Source: Embiotoca jacksoni
Taxonomy: Eukaryota > Chordata > Actinopteri > Embiotocidae
NCBI GenBank assembly: GCA_022577435.1
Contig: JAKOON010000003.1
Span: forward strand, 7,623,001-7,687,000
Length of the DNA stretch: 64,000 nt
Reading direction: 5' to 3'
Under the pieces are notes generated by a model. The model ran no database searches. It was not told where the DNA came from and saw only the letters and a list, made by a program, of their open reading frames with translations. The translations under genes and the position numbers were made by a program. Below, piece after piece: positions 11,323 to 24,440 of the stretch; within the stretch, counting starts at the first letter, position 1; every line of letters starts with the position of its first letter.

Positions 11323-12738
11323 CAGTGGTGTGAAAAAGTGTTTGCCCCCTTCCTGATTTCTTATTTTTTTGCATGTTTGTCACACTTAAATGTTTCAGAT
11401 CATCAAACAAGCACTGTGGAGGAATTTTGACCCACTCATCTTTGCAGAGTTGTTGTAATTCAGCCACATCGGAGAGTTTTCCAGCACAAACCGCCTTTTT
11501 AAGGTCATGCCACAGCATCTCAATAGGATTCAGGTCAGGACTTTGACTAGGCCACTCCAAAGTCTTAATTTTGTTTTTCTTCAGCCATTCAGAGGTGGAC
11601 TTGCTGGTGTGTTTTGGATCATTGTCCTGCTGCAGAATCCAAGTTCGCTTCAGCTTGAGGTCACGAACAGATGGCCGGACATTCTCTTTCAGGATTTTTT
11701 TGGTAGACAGTAGAATTCATGGTTCCATTTATCACAGCAAGTCTTCCAGGTCCTGAAGCAGCAAAACAGCCCCAGACCATCACACTACCACCACCATATT
11801 TTACTGTTGGTATGATGTTCTTTTTCTGAAATGCGGTGTTACTTTTACGCCAGATGTAACGGGACACACACCTTCCAAAACGTTCAACTTTTGTCTCGTC
11901 AGTCCACAGAGTATTTTCCCAAAAGTCTTGGGGATCATCAAGATGTTTTCTGGCAAAAATGAGACGAGCCTTAATGTTCTTTTTGCTCAGCGGTGGTTTT
12001 CGTCTTGGAACTCTGCCATGCAGGCCATTTTTGCCCAGTCTCTTTCTTATGGTGGAGTCATGAACATTGACCTTAACTGAGGCAAGTGAGGCCTGCAGTT
12101 CTTTGGATGTTGTTGTGGGGTCTTTTGTGACCTCTCGGATGAGTCGTCGCTGCGCTCTTGGGGTAATTTTGGTCAGCCGGCCACTCCTGGGAAGGTTCAC
12201 CACTGTTCCATGTTTTCTCCATTTGTGGATAATGGCTCTCACTGTGGTTCGCTGGAGTCCCAAAGCTTTAGAAATGGCTTTATAATCTTTTCCAGACTGA
12301 TAGATCTCAATTACTTTCTTTCTCATTTGTTCCTGAATTTCTTTGGATCTTGGCATGATGTCTAGCTTTTGAGGATCTTTTGGTCCACTTCACTTTGTCA
12401 GGCAGGTCCTATTTAAGTGATTTCTTGATTGAGAACAGGTGTGGCAGTAATCACGCCAGGGTGTGGCTAGAGAAATGGAACTCAGGTGTGATAAACCACA
12501 GTTAAGTTATGTTTTAACAGGAGGGGACAAACACTTTTTCACACAGGGCCATGTGGGTTTGGATTTTTTTTTTCTCCCTTAATAATAAAAACCTTCATTT
12601 AAAAACTGCATTTTGTGTTTACTTGTGTTATCTTTGGCTAATATTTAAATTTGTTTGATGATCTGAAACATTTAAGTGTGACAGACATGCAAAAAAATTG
12701 GAAATCAGGAAGGGGGCAAACACTTTTTCACACCACTG
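11323..12738 (-). mobile_element. Tc1/mariner-family transposon, inactive copy
   Basis: The element is flanked by TA on both sides (11321-11322 and 12739-12740). Its terminal inverted repeats both begin CAGTGGTGTGAAAAAGTG. The left repeat (11323-11410) matches the right one (12651-12738) at about 85 of 88 positions. The right side keeps a long subterminal region with an inner copy of the ACACTTTTTCACAC motif near 12530, the usual inverted-repeat/direct-repeat design of fish Tc1 elements. On the left, sequence jumps straight from the outer repeat into the transposase C-terminus at 11410-11412, so the inner left repeat is deleted. The low repeat divergence suggests a moderately recent insertion. 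Confidence 0.95.
11412..12356 (-). pseudogene. Tc1-like transposase, frameshifted and 3'-truncated
   Basis: The frame opens at the ATG at 12354-12356 with MPRSKEIQEQMRKKV, the N-terminal helix-turn-helix of Tc1 transposases. A second HTH and a GRPR-like hook (RSGRLTKI) follow. WTDETKVERFG carries the first catalytic Asp. The frame breaks within a run of seven T (plus strand 11695-11701), which shifts the reading and gives a premature stop at about 11661. In another frame the DDE remainder is visible: a D in the NDPKHTS-type motif and SPDLNPIEMLWHDLKK with the catalytic Glu (DD34E type). The last residues are lost in the deletion at 11411. Two lesions make it non-functional. Confidence 0.93.
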
Positions 12739-12740
12739 TA

Positions 12741-13155
12741 AATATCATCCTTATTAATAATTTGGCCAAGCTAGCTCCACGGGGTGACTGATTAACTTCA
12801 GGAAAACATTGCTTTGCACCTTGCACTTCTGTCAATGTGTATATGCATAAAGTAAAGGGAGACCAATATAATTAGTAGGAACTATGTGGTTATTGTGGCT
12901 TTTAATAAGCAGTAATTATGCACTGCTAATGTGTGACTACATAGCAGAACAGAGAGTTCACATTTCATTAGATGCAAGAAACCTTAAGTATGAGTTAATG
13001 AAGAGAAACAATGTGGCTTTTTTTCTGATAATTTACCAAGAAACCAAAACCTCAGAAAATAAGGAAAAGTGATTCTTATAGAAAACAGTGATATGAATGT
13101 TCTTCTTCGTTTCTTTTATTAGCTTTCCCATAACAATACATTACATGGAGTTTTT
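12741..13155. other. No gene recognised
   Basis: Short intergenic stretch between two transposon-related features; nothing assignable seen. Confidence 0.4.
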
Positions 13156-13325
13156 TAACCCTTGTGTTGTCCTCGGGTCAAAATGACCCGCAGCTGTGTT
13201 CAACCAAGTTCTATTTTATTTCTATATTTTTATATTTTTTGGGATCATTGGTCATCATTCTTTAAAGAAACCCTCACAGCCTCCTTGTCACCAATGATCC
13301 CAAAAAATATGAAAATAAAATAGCT
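13156..13325 (+). repeat. piggyBac-like MITE end with internal hairpin
   Basis: TTAA at 13156-13159 is followed by CCCTTGTGTTGTCCTCGGGT and a TCAAAATGACCCG stretch. This is the end signature of a fish non-autonomous family that I associate with piggyBac (TTAA target site). Just inside, roughly 13209-13256 pairs with 13288-13322 (TTTTGGGATCATTGGT against ACCAATGATCCCAAAA), a long AT-rich hairpin. I could not find a matching far terminus, so the right boundary is open. Confidence 0.5.
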
Positions 13326-13971
13326 TTCCCACACTATATGGATAGGATAGAAAAGAAATGGTAAGAGGCAAAATGAAAATGAGGTTTTATGCAGCTATAT
13401 GCCTTCAAAATAAAAAAAATAAAAAATATTATTGAGAGAGTATGGTTCTAAATATTAGATATAATTACACATTTCATGGATTTTTGTGTAATATAAATCC
13501 TAAATATATCTAACAAATATTAAAATACAAACTCTGACCATTTGAGATATATTTTGAGAAATATGGAAAACTACCAAATTAAAAGCACTGGAAAAAAAGT
13601 GTTTTTAATAACAGGATAGACAAATGTAGCTTTGATTAAAAGTCCAAAAATATGAAGGCTACGTGTTACTTTGTTTGCTCTTGTGACTCTCGGTTGTCTT
13701 CAGAGCAGCTGATGTATAACTGATATAGTATTTCCAGGGTCAGATTAGAGGCGTCATATTTCCACCCATAATGTGGTGCAATGTTTGTTTTGTGACTGAC
13801 ATATTTGAGTCTGACATCCTCAGACTGATGTGGCACTTCACTGACCCTCCAGACACTTCATCAGATGAGAAGCTCTTACCCCTGTCAATACAAAGCCCTC
13901 AAATGAAGAGCTATATAAATAGGTTTTGAAGAAGCTGTGTCATCCGCACTAAAAATTATGTGGTCAGACTG

Positions 13972-13972
<1 letters not shown>

Positions 13973-14030
<58 letters not shown>
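13973..14030. repeat. (CA)n microsatellite
   Basis: About 58 bp of uninterrupted CA dinucleotides. Confidence 0.98.
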
Positions 14031-14033
<3 letters not shown>

Positions 14034-17000
14034 ACCCACACAGTCGTGTCTCCATCAGAGGACATTACATTGACTTGCATTCATTCCCTGGAAACTTTCT
14101 CCAACCCAAATCATAAACCATGGCATCTGCTTAAAATTTCATGATTTACATTATAGGAACTTTTGTCCCATGAGAAAGACAAGTCTTCAAATGATTTAGG
14201 TCCCCATAACATTATTCATTACTGTAGGTTCCCCCCCCGCATACACACACTTTGTCTGGTTTCTCATATTGCAAACTGTCTTTCTTAAATCATTCAAGTC
14301 ATCTTCTACCCACAGTCACAGAACATTGATCATTGTGTTGATTTAAGTCCAGGCCACTTTTTGAGACAGGATATCAATTCTAGCCTCTATTTTAGACTTT
14401 GAGAATTGATTCATCCATTGAGTCAAAGGGTGTGCTCCTTACCTCTTCTTTCTTGTCTCATCTAGCAGACCCTAGGACACAACCTCATTGTTCACTTATC
14501 AATCACAGGCAACTATGTGGGTCAGGGTTACTTACTCGAGCTGTTTGGTTGCCTCGAACGCCACCTGATCTTTACAGTGGACTTTGGGAAATAATATGCT
14601 TCTGCAAGTGTAATTTGAGCAGAGCGTCCCCTGCAGCTTGTTACCAGTAACCCTGTAAGACTGTAGGATGCAGAAATGAAAAATAAGCAACTGCAGACGA
14701 AGTACTCAGGATCTTCCTGCTCTCCTCTAACCTGTGACCTACTTTAATTTGGACAGAAAACGATACTGCTTCTTTGGTTGGACTGTTTATACGAGTTTGA
14801 CATGTTCGAGAAACTTCAAGGCCGGGGAACAGTATGTTGCACATGGTTACATCACAAATGTCAATATAGAACCTGAAAATGAAGGCTTTAAATCAAACTA
14901 TATCTTTGGACTAAAGTGATTTTGTGATGTGATTTAGCGATAACTCAAGAGTTTATGTTAATGGTGAGTGGTTGAATATTTGAATACATCCCAGTTAAAT
15001 TCTCTGGTTCACATGAATTAATGCCAGAATAAGATTTATTAACTATGCGCAAAGGTCCATGTTTGTTGACTTTTAATTGTTTGTTTTTTTATCAAATATG
15101 TACATATTTTAAATGAACTTCCAGGTCCTGATAAGAACAATGTTCCTTGTTGTCAGTGCTGCTGAATCATCAAATTCTACAAAGCACTGCTGTTCAAAAA
15201 TGGGTATTCATCAAAATACCTGTTTATACGTGTTTTTGTTCTCCTAAAGCGTTTTTGTTTCCTTTTTGTGAGGCAAAGGCATGACATTGAGATTGATGCC
15301 CTCTAGTGTAATGTTGGGTCTAAGATACGCTTTGCTGTTATACTAGGTTGAACTAATATAACTAAACATTAAGAGTTCATAATGAACTCATGATACCAGG
15401 ATCCCAGACCCACATATATATATTTTATTTACTTCTGGTACCTTGTGATTGATGTTTCTGTTACCATTGATGCTCTGGAGAACATTAGTCACTGTTGTAC
15501 TGTGGGTTACTCTTCATCTAATTACAAGTTGCCGGGAACGTGATCCTTTAAGTGTTTACACATACAGTGCATGCACTCATGGGTGCACACATCCTCATGC
15601 TTGGATTGAAGCTCACACACATACGCTCACAGACACAAGAAGAGGGTGTCATGTTAGGTCCCTTAGCAGCCGTAGTGTGTCTCTTGGGGGTTTCACTAGA
15701 GGGCAGAAGTTTCCCTAATTACAGTTTACAGAGCAGACGGTACACAGGCCATACATTCTCTTAATGGTTTGAGAAATGCTCAGAAAATCCAGGCAAACTT
15801 TTAAAAAAGTTTTCTCATGAACTAAGAGGTCTAAGTTAGTTAGAATTTTAGTTAGTTGTGTTTACAATATTGAATAGAAGGGCTTAGCTTTGATTTAAAG
15901 GACTGTGGTTTAGTGTTGTATCACACTGTGAAAAAAGAAATCAGTGAATAAAAAAGACACTATGGAAGTTTAAGAGATTGCCAAGAAGAAGGAAAAGCTG
16001 AAAGCACAAGGTCAAAGAAAAAACAACCAAAAGAGATTGGAAAAGATCAAAGGCGCAAAGATAATCAAAGCATTCATTGTCAAAAAACATAAAGAAACAA
16101 GAGAATCAATGTTGAAACCAACAAGTCTTGGAGGACATAAAAGAGGCCAAAAGGGATTCAAACTAAATTAGATTCATGTAAAGCAAGAATAGCACAAGCT
16201 GGCCGGGAGTAAAAAGGTCTGTGAACATGATATTTAAGTATGGTGATGACAAAAAGACCTTTCAAGTATCACAAGTCACTAAAACCACTTGGACAAATTC
16301 TCTACCAATTCAATACCAATCCATGCACCCACGTGAAGATTGGGAAAAGCATATTGATTGACCATATAATTCAATCCCTCTGCCAGAAATTGGCACTTGA
16401 TGAGATATCCAGTTAATACAATGGATAAGGAGATGATGAAGAGTCATACCACTTGACAGTTTATTTATGGAGCACACTTTAACAGCAAATGTTGGCCAAA
16501 ATGCTGGGCAGCAGCTCAGGATGAAATTCCAATGAAAATGATATATGGTGATAGGGCTAAAAAAAAAATATGGGCAGATGTGGATGACAAAGGAATTACT
16601 GCTGTATTTGAGACATGTGGGGGTGGAATAATGGCTGAGGCCAATCTGTGAAATGTTATTTTGAAAACAAAATATCTTTAAAATGATGTTTTATTTTAAA
16701 GGGAGGCCAGGACAGTATTGCGTTTTTGGATCTTGATAGCAGAGAGGGTCTTTCTTGCTGCACACAAAGCCAAAGTAATCAAGATACAAAATGATGAAAG
16801 TGATGTGAAACAATAGACTATTTTTTCGGCAGTCATTTTGACTCATTATTGCAGGTAAAGCAGAGGCAAATTCAAAAGAAACAGCTTGTTTTATAGTTAA
16901 ATATGTGGATGTTTAATGCTATAGAATGTTGCTAAAACCTCTAAATGAAGTTTAAGGACTGAATATTGAGGACCTCTGTGTTACTGTTGTGTAGCTTTGT

Positions 17001-19210
17001 ACGTGGAGGGTTTGGCCATGTAGAATTAGAAGCAAAGTGTATCAACTTTCCTTGTTGTACAAGGGACATACACAGCTGAGGTTTCAGCACTCATGGTTAG
17101 TGAGCCACAGGAAATTTAAGGACCCAGTGAGTGGACACAACATCTATTGACTGTTACTGTTACCTACATCTGTAAAAACAATATGACTCCAAATATCAAT
17201 GGAAGGTTGTATTAGCTCCAGCTATCAAGGTGATAAAACTACATTTAGCTACATCCTCTCCAGTTGACTTATTCACGTTTCCAGCTGATGAAAATAAAGG
17301 AAACTTCATCATTTTTCTATGGCAGCACAGAGCTTCAATCCAGTTATTTGAGTCTAATATAATCTTGCTGCTAAACTTTGAAAAGTGCTTGTATTTTCAA
17401 ACAGTACGTGATCATGGGTGATGCGGGCTGTAAACTTATAAATCCCCCAAAAAAGAGGAGGACAATGCTGCTCACCTTTTCACTGCTAGTCTTGCATGTA
17501 CTCCCTTTATATCATTCTGCTATAAGGGGAAAAAACCTTTGTTGCTTGTTTGTATTTCTTCAAATCTTTAAACCAATAACAATAATCTTGGGCAGTAAGC
17601 CCATGCAGCAATGTTAAAATGGCAAAAAAAACAAGCCTGAAAAGAACCAAGCAGGTCTCCTGTAATTCATAATCCAAATCTTTGCCCAAACTTTCATTTT
17701 CAGCTTGTAGGTCGCTACTCGAGGATTGGCGTTGTTGTTTCTTGTTGGCGACAGGGGTTTGAAAGCAGCAGCACACAGATAGTGGAATGAAAGGTGAATG
17801 CCGACTGAAACAATCATCCAATGGCAGGTTTATACCCACAATCTACTTCCTAACTCTACATTGCTAACTCCGGTAAAATCCAAGATTAGAAATATTCAGA
17901 AATGCCACACAATGGATATGCTACTTGTGAAGAAGCCTTTTTTTTTTTTTTTTTCCCAGTGTGACCTGTTACCAGGAATAAAGTAATTCTGATATTTTTT
18001 CCATGATGTCATTCTGACATATGCACTTACACTGAATGTTTGATTGGGTTTCTTGTTCTGTGCTGAAAGTTTCACTTCCCTTCATACTGGTTAAATCCAG
18101 CTTTTGATGTCTTATGTGTGTCGCCTGCAAAAAGAACCAATTAACTGTCATAGTGAAGTCGATTTCTGAAAATCATCACCTTCACCTGACTATTAGATTA
18201 TAACCAATGTGCTGACTGACAACTGACAACGCATTTTAGCTGAAGCAAAGTGATATGGAAATGGGTTCCATTGTTCTCTGTCTACAGATGATGTTACATG
18301 CACCAAATCAATACAATTAATTTGTCAGATGTGTGCAGGCTTTATGGGCTTTAAAGGGCTGATAAAGACTTGCATCTCAGTTCTAAATTGTAATCTGACA
18401 TCTATGTCTCAGGGAAATATTACCTCATATAAATGTCAAACCTGCACTTCCTCCCATTTATTAGGTGCCCATCTTGTTTGTTTGGCCATTAGCCAGTGCA
18501 TTAAAACAGTACTGAGTGAATTTCTATTTGTCTGTGAGTGAAAGTCAGATGCAAAACATTATCAGACAATAAATACCAACATTATTGAGTCCGTTATGGT
18601 TTTTTATATATATATATATATGTGTCTGTTTCCAGTGTTCACTGAACCTATTTGGTTTCTTCTCAATATTAACATTATATTTCCTTTTTTTGTCATGTCT
18701 ATACTTTACATAAAATAATTTGACGGCCTCATTGAAATACTTCACTGTGGCAAAGTAATATCAAGCTTCATTTGTCAAGGAAATGTGTTGCACTACTGAG
18801 CGTGCAATCTGCAGAGATGAGACACGGAAGGCTTATTTATCTAAACCATGGAAGGATTCTTTCAGATCTAATTTCCATTAGGTCTTACATTTCTACATTT
18901 TTATTCTGCTGTTGCTTTTGACTTATTCTTTTCTTATCCCATGCTGAAACTAATTGTTCTTTCCTGTGGTTGCTGAGGAAAAATTGACATTTGGCAGAGC
19001 CATCAATACATAAAGATACACGCAAATCTTGAAAAAATTCAGTGAAGGGTTTTAAGCAGAGCCAATTTGGACTTTATTGGATTTTACAACGAGGGTTTTT
19101 ATCAGGGGACCTGAATGTGAACCCTCCTTGGACCCATTTTATGGACCTGCCTCCAATGTTATCATACAGGAAACATAAATTCATGGATTGGAATAACCAA
19201 CTCCGTGTGC
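14031..19210. other. No gene recognised; AT-rich intergenic DNA
   Basis: Short frames only. An A-rich stretch at about 15.95-16.25 kb and a T-run at 17940-17954 are compositional features. Nothing here supports a gene or a defined element. Confidence 0.45.
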
Positions 19211-19214
19211 ATGG

Positions 19215-19300
19215 ATGGAAAAAGTACTCGTTTACTTTATTTTAATAAAAGTACCATTCCTTTTTGCAAAGAGAAATATGTAAAAATAACACTTACATAT
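19215..19300 (+). repeat. Fragment of an interspersed fish repeat
   Basis: GGAAAAAGTACTCGTTTACT and the following AAAAGTACCATTCC resemble the start of a widespread spiny-rayed-fish repeat whose consensus reads 'aaaagtactc..acttaagtaaaagtacc'. This rests on remembered pattern only. A related piece is at about 31.95-32.26 kb. Confidence 0.35.
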
Positions 19301-19544
19301 GTTACATACATATGTTGCTCTTTTACTCTCCATGCATTTATATGCCACCATTGCATCTCATTATCTTTATGCCTTTTCTCTCTTGTAGTTTTGTTTATGT
19401 TTATTTATGTCTCTGTTGTTCTCCTCGCTGCTGTAGTTTTGTACTTGCTTTTGGAGGTTTTCTTGTTCTGGAGCTGCATACTTCTCATTTGCGGTTACTG
19501 CCCCCACCAACTTACCTAGTAATTGTTTTCTGTTGTTTCTCTAT

Positions 19545-19798
19545 GCTGTTCTTTTCTGTCCCTGCACTCCCCTCAACCCAACCAGTTAGTCAGATAGTCG
19601 TCCACCTCTGAGCCTGCTTTTGTCTGAGGTGTTTTTCCTGTTAAAATGGAGTTTGTCCTTCCAGTTATTACTCATGGAAATTTTTGAATTGTTCCCTCTA
19701 TAAAGTTATAAGCTATTGTTATAAGGTAATTACCATGTTCAGTGCCCTGAGTTGACTTGTGTTGTGATTTTGCCCTATATAAATTGAATTGAATTTAA
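19545..19798 (+). repeat. 3' end of a TTGAAT-tailed interspersed repeat
   Basis: The stretch runs through TTTTTCCTGTTAAAATGGAG and GTTGTGATTTTGCCCTATAT and ends ATTGAATTGAATTT. This is the 3' terminus of a very common teleost repeat. The same end appears in reverse at 20823-20850. Confidence 0.65.
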
Positions 19799-20822
19799 CC
19801 CAAACCATGACCTTTTCCTAAGATATATCTTAGGCATATCTCTAATATTCCAAAGGGCACCTTGCCAGAATGACATTAATTGACGTTCTGTGTTGAAAAT
19901 GTGTTGCTAGTCTAGTCTTTCCCAGTTTTTGGATCATGCCCCCTTTCAACAGCATTTCATAAAAAATGCAGAAGTTTCTAGGGAGCACCGTAATTCTTTA
20001 ATAAACCATTTGAGCAGGGCTCTACATTTCAAAACATTTTACTTTTAGAGTGAAATAGGCACCAAATATATATATATGTTTCTTTGACTAATCTGACAGA
20101 AAGTCAGCAGCAGGTGAGTACAGCAGCCAGAGTTCCTGCTTCTCCTGCTGTCTCACCTCAGATTGACCCTGCACATCTCTAATCATCACTATGTTCTCTA
20201 TGAGCAAACAGACTCACACATATACCCCCCCTACTCCACACATGCATAAATATCTGCTGCTGTGTCAGTTGACAGGACTTGTAATCTGATTCCCCAGTTC
20301 CTGAAGGCATCAAAGTGCAGGCCACTGTCCACCATCCTGCCACTGATAAAACATGGCTGACTCCCCGTGTCGTCACAGGGCAGCGTTCAGAAAAGACAGC
20401 ACAGCATCACGGATTCAGTTACACCACCTCCACCTCTCTGTCAGCCTCCCCCACGAGCCAGCTCCTACTTCAAATGATGATTCAGTGGGAGAAAGAGGCC
20501 TCTGCTTAGTTTGGGAGGGGAGGCTACAAGAATTATTCCCTATCGGACATTCACTTTGCTCCCAGGCTGCAGAACCAAATGAATTATTTATACTCAGCAC
20601 TGGCTATAAACAACATTTCTTACCTGCTGTCTTTATCATGCTTTTTGAGGTGTTGTAAGGACTTCCGTTGATGTAAGCAGATACAGGACCATATTCCTCC
20701 CGTCACCAGTTTCAGGTATTCTATCCTGATATTAAGAAAGAGAAAGGAATGCTATGGTGTACTCTTCATGACAAATTTAATGAATAGCCTTTTTTTTGTG
20801 ACCATGCAGACATGAGGAGCCC
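19799..20822. other. No gene recognised
   Basis: No coding or repeat structure beyond a short (TA)n at about 20067 was recognised. Confidence 0.4.
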
Positions 20823-22200
20823 TTTAATTCAATTCAATTGTATTTATATGTTGCCAAATAATAGCCCCGATATAGAACCAGGTGGGCAGCCATCTGCTTT
20901 TTTGGGGGGGTCGCCATCGAGAGAAGCTGCAATCAATACAATACACAATAGATACAATACAGTGCAGACAGACAGTTCAATAAATACAGTACAATACAGG
21001 GTGGATACTTTACAGTATAGAGAGACAATACAGTACAATACAGCACAGACAGACAATACAATCAATACATTACACAATAAATACAATACCATACACAATA
21101 AACATTGGGAAGGTTGATGGGCCAGTAACCGACTATAGTGAATAGAACGGGGGTCTCAAACTTTTTTTCCTCTGAGAGCTGCTTTGACAAAAGGAAAGCG
21201 TCCGAGACTTACTCATATCCAGTAACATTTATTCACATAGCTGAGCTCCACCCAAACCAGCTTAATATGCTTCTTTTATGTGGACAATAACAAATTTGAT
21301 ACTCTTCACACATATTTTATATCACAACAGCTAATATTCAACAGCTTGTGCATGCTATATAGCTCTGGTGCCGCTGTTTCAGTCCAGGCAAAAATATTGC
21401 ATTTGTGTTTGTTACCTAATTTTATGAACACCCGTTTCTTTCCAGGTCAGTTTGAGAGTCTCCGCTGCATTTTCCAGATGTGTTGCAGGTCACTGGTCAG
21501 ATCTCTGTGTGTTTCAGGGCAGAGCTCTACTGCACTGAAACAGTGCGAAGTAGACACAGGTGAAATAAAGTGGACAGGTTAAAAAAGAAAGAAATAAAAA
21601 AGAAAGAAATTGATTGCCAAATATACCTGGGCGGCCTGTGGGAAACACTGCATATTCTTGGAACCTTCGGCAATGTTCTCAGAATGGAGTTGCGGGCTAC
21701 TCGTAGTTTGAGAGCTACTAGTTATAGACCCCTGGAATAGTTTAATAGGAACCCCTATTAATCATCATTAGGTAATTAGAAGGATAAACAACCACATTAA
21801 ATGATCAATGTTAGATACCAATATCAATAAAATATTAATGTTAAAGGAAACAAGAAAACAACATGCAGTAGTAACATAGCAGAGGGACAGCTCAGGATCG
21901 ATTTAGCCTCCCCTATTATAACTTTATCTAAAAGGAAATTTTAATTCTAATCTTAAAAGTCAAGAGCTTGTCTGCCTGCCGAACCTAAACATGGGAGCTG
22001 CTTCCACATGAGAGGAGCCTGAGAGCTAAACGCTCTGCCTCCCAATCTACTTTTAATAACTCTAGAAACCATAAGCAAGCCTGCACTCTAGGGACTAAAC
22101 ATTCTGCTTGGATAATAGAGTACTAAGAGATTTTTAATATAAGATGGAGTTAAATTAAAGGCCTTTGTATCTTAGAGGTAGATAGTATTGTATAAGTCTA
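20823..22200 (-). repeat. TTGAAT-tailed interspersed repeat, interrupted by a nested insertion
   Basis: In reverse orientation the repeat starts with TTCAATTCAATTGTATTTAT (its 3' tail) at 20827, followed by GAACCAGGTGGGCAGCCATC. A minisatellite-like run of ATACAATACAGT-type units follows at about 20935-21105. After the nested element (21148-21734) the same repeat family resumes. It contains TAGTAACATAGCAGAGGGAC, GAGAGGAGCCTGAGAGCTAA and CTCTGCCTCCCAATCTACTT, all typical of the internal part of this fish family. The classification (possibly a non-LTR retroelement tail) is uncertain; the continuity across the insertion is inferred. Confidence 0.6.
21148..21734. mobile_element. hAT-like non-autonomous element, 587 bp
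   Basis: The left end reads CGGGGGTCTCAAACT and the right end reads AGTTTGAGAGCTAC...GACCCCTG, giving imperfect inverted termini. The flanking 8-mers are GAATAGAA (21140-21147) and GAATAGTT (21735-21742). They match at 6 of 8 positions, as expected for an aged 8-bp hAT target duplication. No transposase is present. It sits inside an older interspersed repeat. Confidence 0.55.
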
Positions 22201-24440
22201 CTCTCAGTTTAACAACGTAGGGAAGCTAAAATAGGGTAAATATGTTCTCGTACCACTTGTGGGCTTGTGTTCCCGCATTGCATAATGTATTTCACGTTAA
22301 CCTGTGGTTGTTTGCTTGGCTGCAGGATGATAATACATTTTGCATGTCTCCATTCTAATGAGCAGTTGACAGTCAGTCATTATAAAATCCTATCAGGAAA
22401 TGTTGTGGTGTTTGTCAGATGATCAAAACTTGATAGTAATTCCCTGATGGCTGTGGGGACCACAGCAGTCAGGATACAACGTGATTGTCAACCTGATTGG
22501 TACCTGATTGGTACCTGATAGAACGATCAACAGTGGTCTTGTGGGACTGAATGGCAATTAGCAACTAGCAAGAAAATATATCGGATTATAATTGCATGCA
22601 TTCAGTAAGCATAAACTGCAGAGTATTTAGTTTTTTAACCAGAAGGCTGCTCAGTTAGTGTCTCCAGATAGAATGGATAACATAACAGGTTTTTGATTAA
22701 GGCTTTTTTCTTTTCTTTTTTTTACCTCTTTCTTTAGATAAATATTGTTGGTGAGCATAAACATGTTTAATGCTGAGAGGGTGCACACACCAATTTGCAA
22801 AGCTCTTTGTTATCTGCACTGCTTGACAAAATCAGGTTTGTAAAGCCTGACAATCTAATTGCCGCTTGTTGTGCTGAATAAGATGATAATGCCCTGTCAT
22901 GCATACAGTACAATCATTTGTGACAATAGTATTAATATCAACCTGTTTCTGTCCATAGCAATAATCCAGAAAATCACCAATGTTCACTTCATTGTGAACA
23001 ACTTAACTGGATATGTTGATATGTGATACATGGAATTATTGTAGGGTAATCACTGCAATCAAACCGCCTGGTGGAAACAAACGCCTGGATAATTCAAGGT
23101 CATCTCTCATTTTAGACTCAAATTATAAACATTTCCATTGTGGGCCGTCAGATGGAAGTAATCTTGTAAACCCATGCTGAGTTGAACCCATACTGTTTTA
23201 AAGATTAATGAAGATCTTCATACATCATACTGTATCTGTCCTAGTTACTGGTTTAATAAGTCATGAGCTGATATGATTAATTGTCTGAAGAATAAATAAT
23301 TTCAGCAATGATAGAAAGTAAATTGTGAAAAAGAATAATGTGAATGTAAATTTGCCATCTACTGTGTAAATGGAAATTACATGCAATAGGAATCCCAAAA
23401 CAGGAAATGACCACGTCAGAATGATAAATGTCAAGCTGACAATAATAACCACATCTATTTAAAGACTCTACACTACTTCATAAAGTTAGGCTTGACTCTT
23501 CATCGCACTAAAGTGCAGCAGCATCCAAGCGCATGATGTGAACTTCAGTTATTAATCAGGTTCAATGTCCATGAAAATGTAATTCTTGAATTTTGACTCG
23601 ATTGCTCTCTCAAAGAAAAACACAGATGCTCTTTGCAGACACTGAACAGCATAGTAAGCAGGAGGGTGAACTTTTGTGGGAGGAAAATATTGACATTAGC
23701 TGAATAATTTTGGCAGAAGTACAGGTCAGCCTGTTAGAGGCACCGCTGGGATTAGACTTTCGCTTAGTTGTCATTGAAAATATCTGCACATACTGCTGAG
23801 GACAGACAAGTGTTTCCCTTGAAGCAACAGAAGGATATTTACAGAGTACTTCCAGGCAGGACTTTATCCCTGAGGATCTCATGAAACTTTGGTCAACTTG
23901 TCATGGAACTGTCAGAAATAACAGCTAAAAACGGCATAATGTCAGCAGCAATAAAAAAGTTATAATAGCCAAATCAGAACGTGACTTCAACTGAGAAATT
24001 TTCTTCCATTATGTGAGGGCCAATCATGTTCCAGAGACTGTTCCCATTGTGTGCAAACAGAGCACGGTACTGTGATGTGCACAGAGCAGGGAGTACCAAT
24101 GATTTGTGCACAGTTGAGATTTTATCATTGACCGGAAACTTGACCAGAAAACACGCATCAAACTTTGGGGATGCAACTTTTTCAGTCCCCTGTTAAAATG
24201 CAAATGCCACTTAAAACACCTCATTCAGCTAATTGTGCATCATTGCTGTCATTTTCCTGCTGCATTGTAATTTCCTGAGTTTGACACAACATTTGACATT
24301 GAAATGAAAACTGAGCCCATGAAATAATAGACTACAAAAGAACATATTTAGTTGGTCTTAAGATGCATGCTCGCTGCGTGACTCTTTGTATGGTAACACC
24401 CGTATGTTAGCCTGTCAGTCCACCACTTTCATTCATTTTT
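22201..24440. other. No gene recognised
   Basis: AT-rich sequence with short frames only; no assignable feature found. Confidence 0.4.

Noticed and set aside
11507..12285. Plus-strand frames over the Tc1 element
   Set aside because: They are antisense of the transposase pseudogene.
15950..16260. A-rich stretch resembling a coding, Lys-rich region
   Set aside because: Stops occur in all frames and no protein family was recognised.
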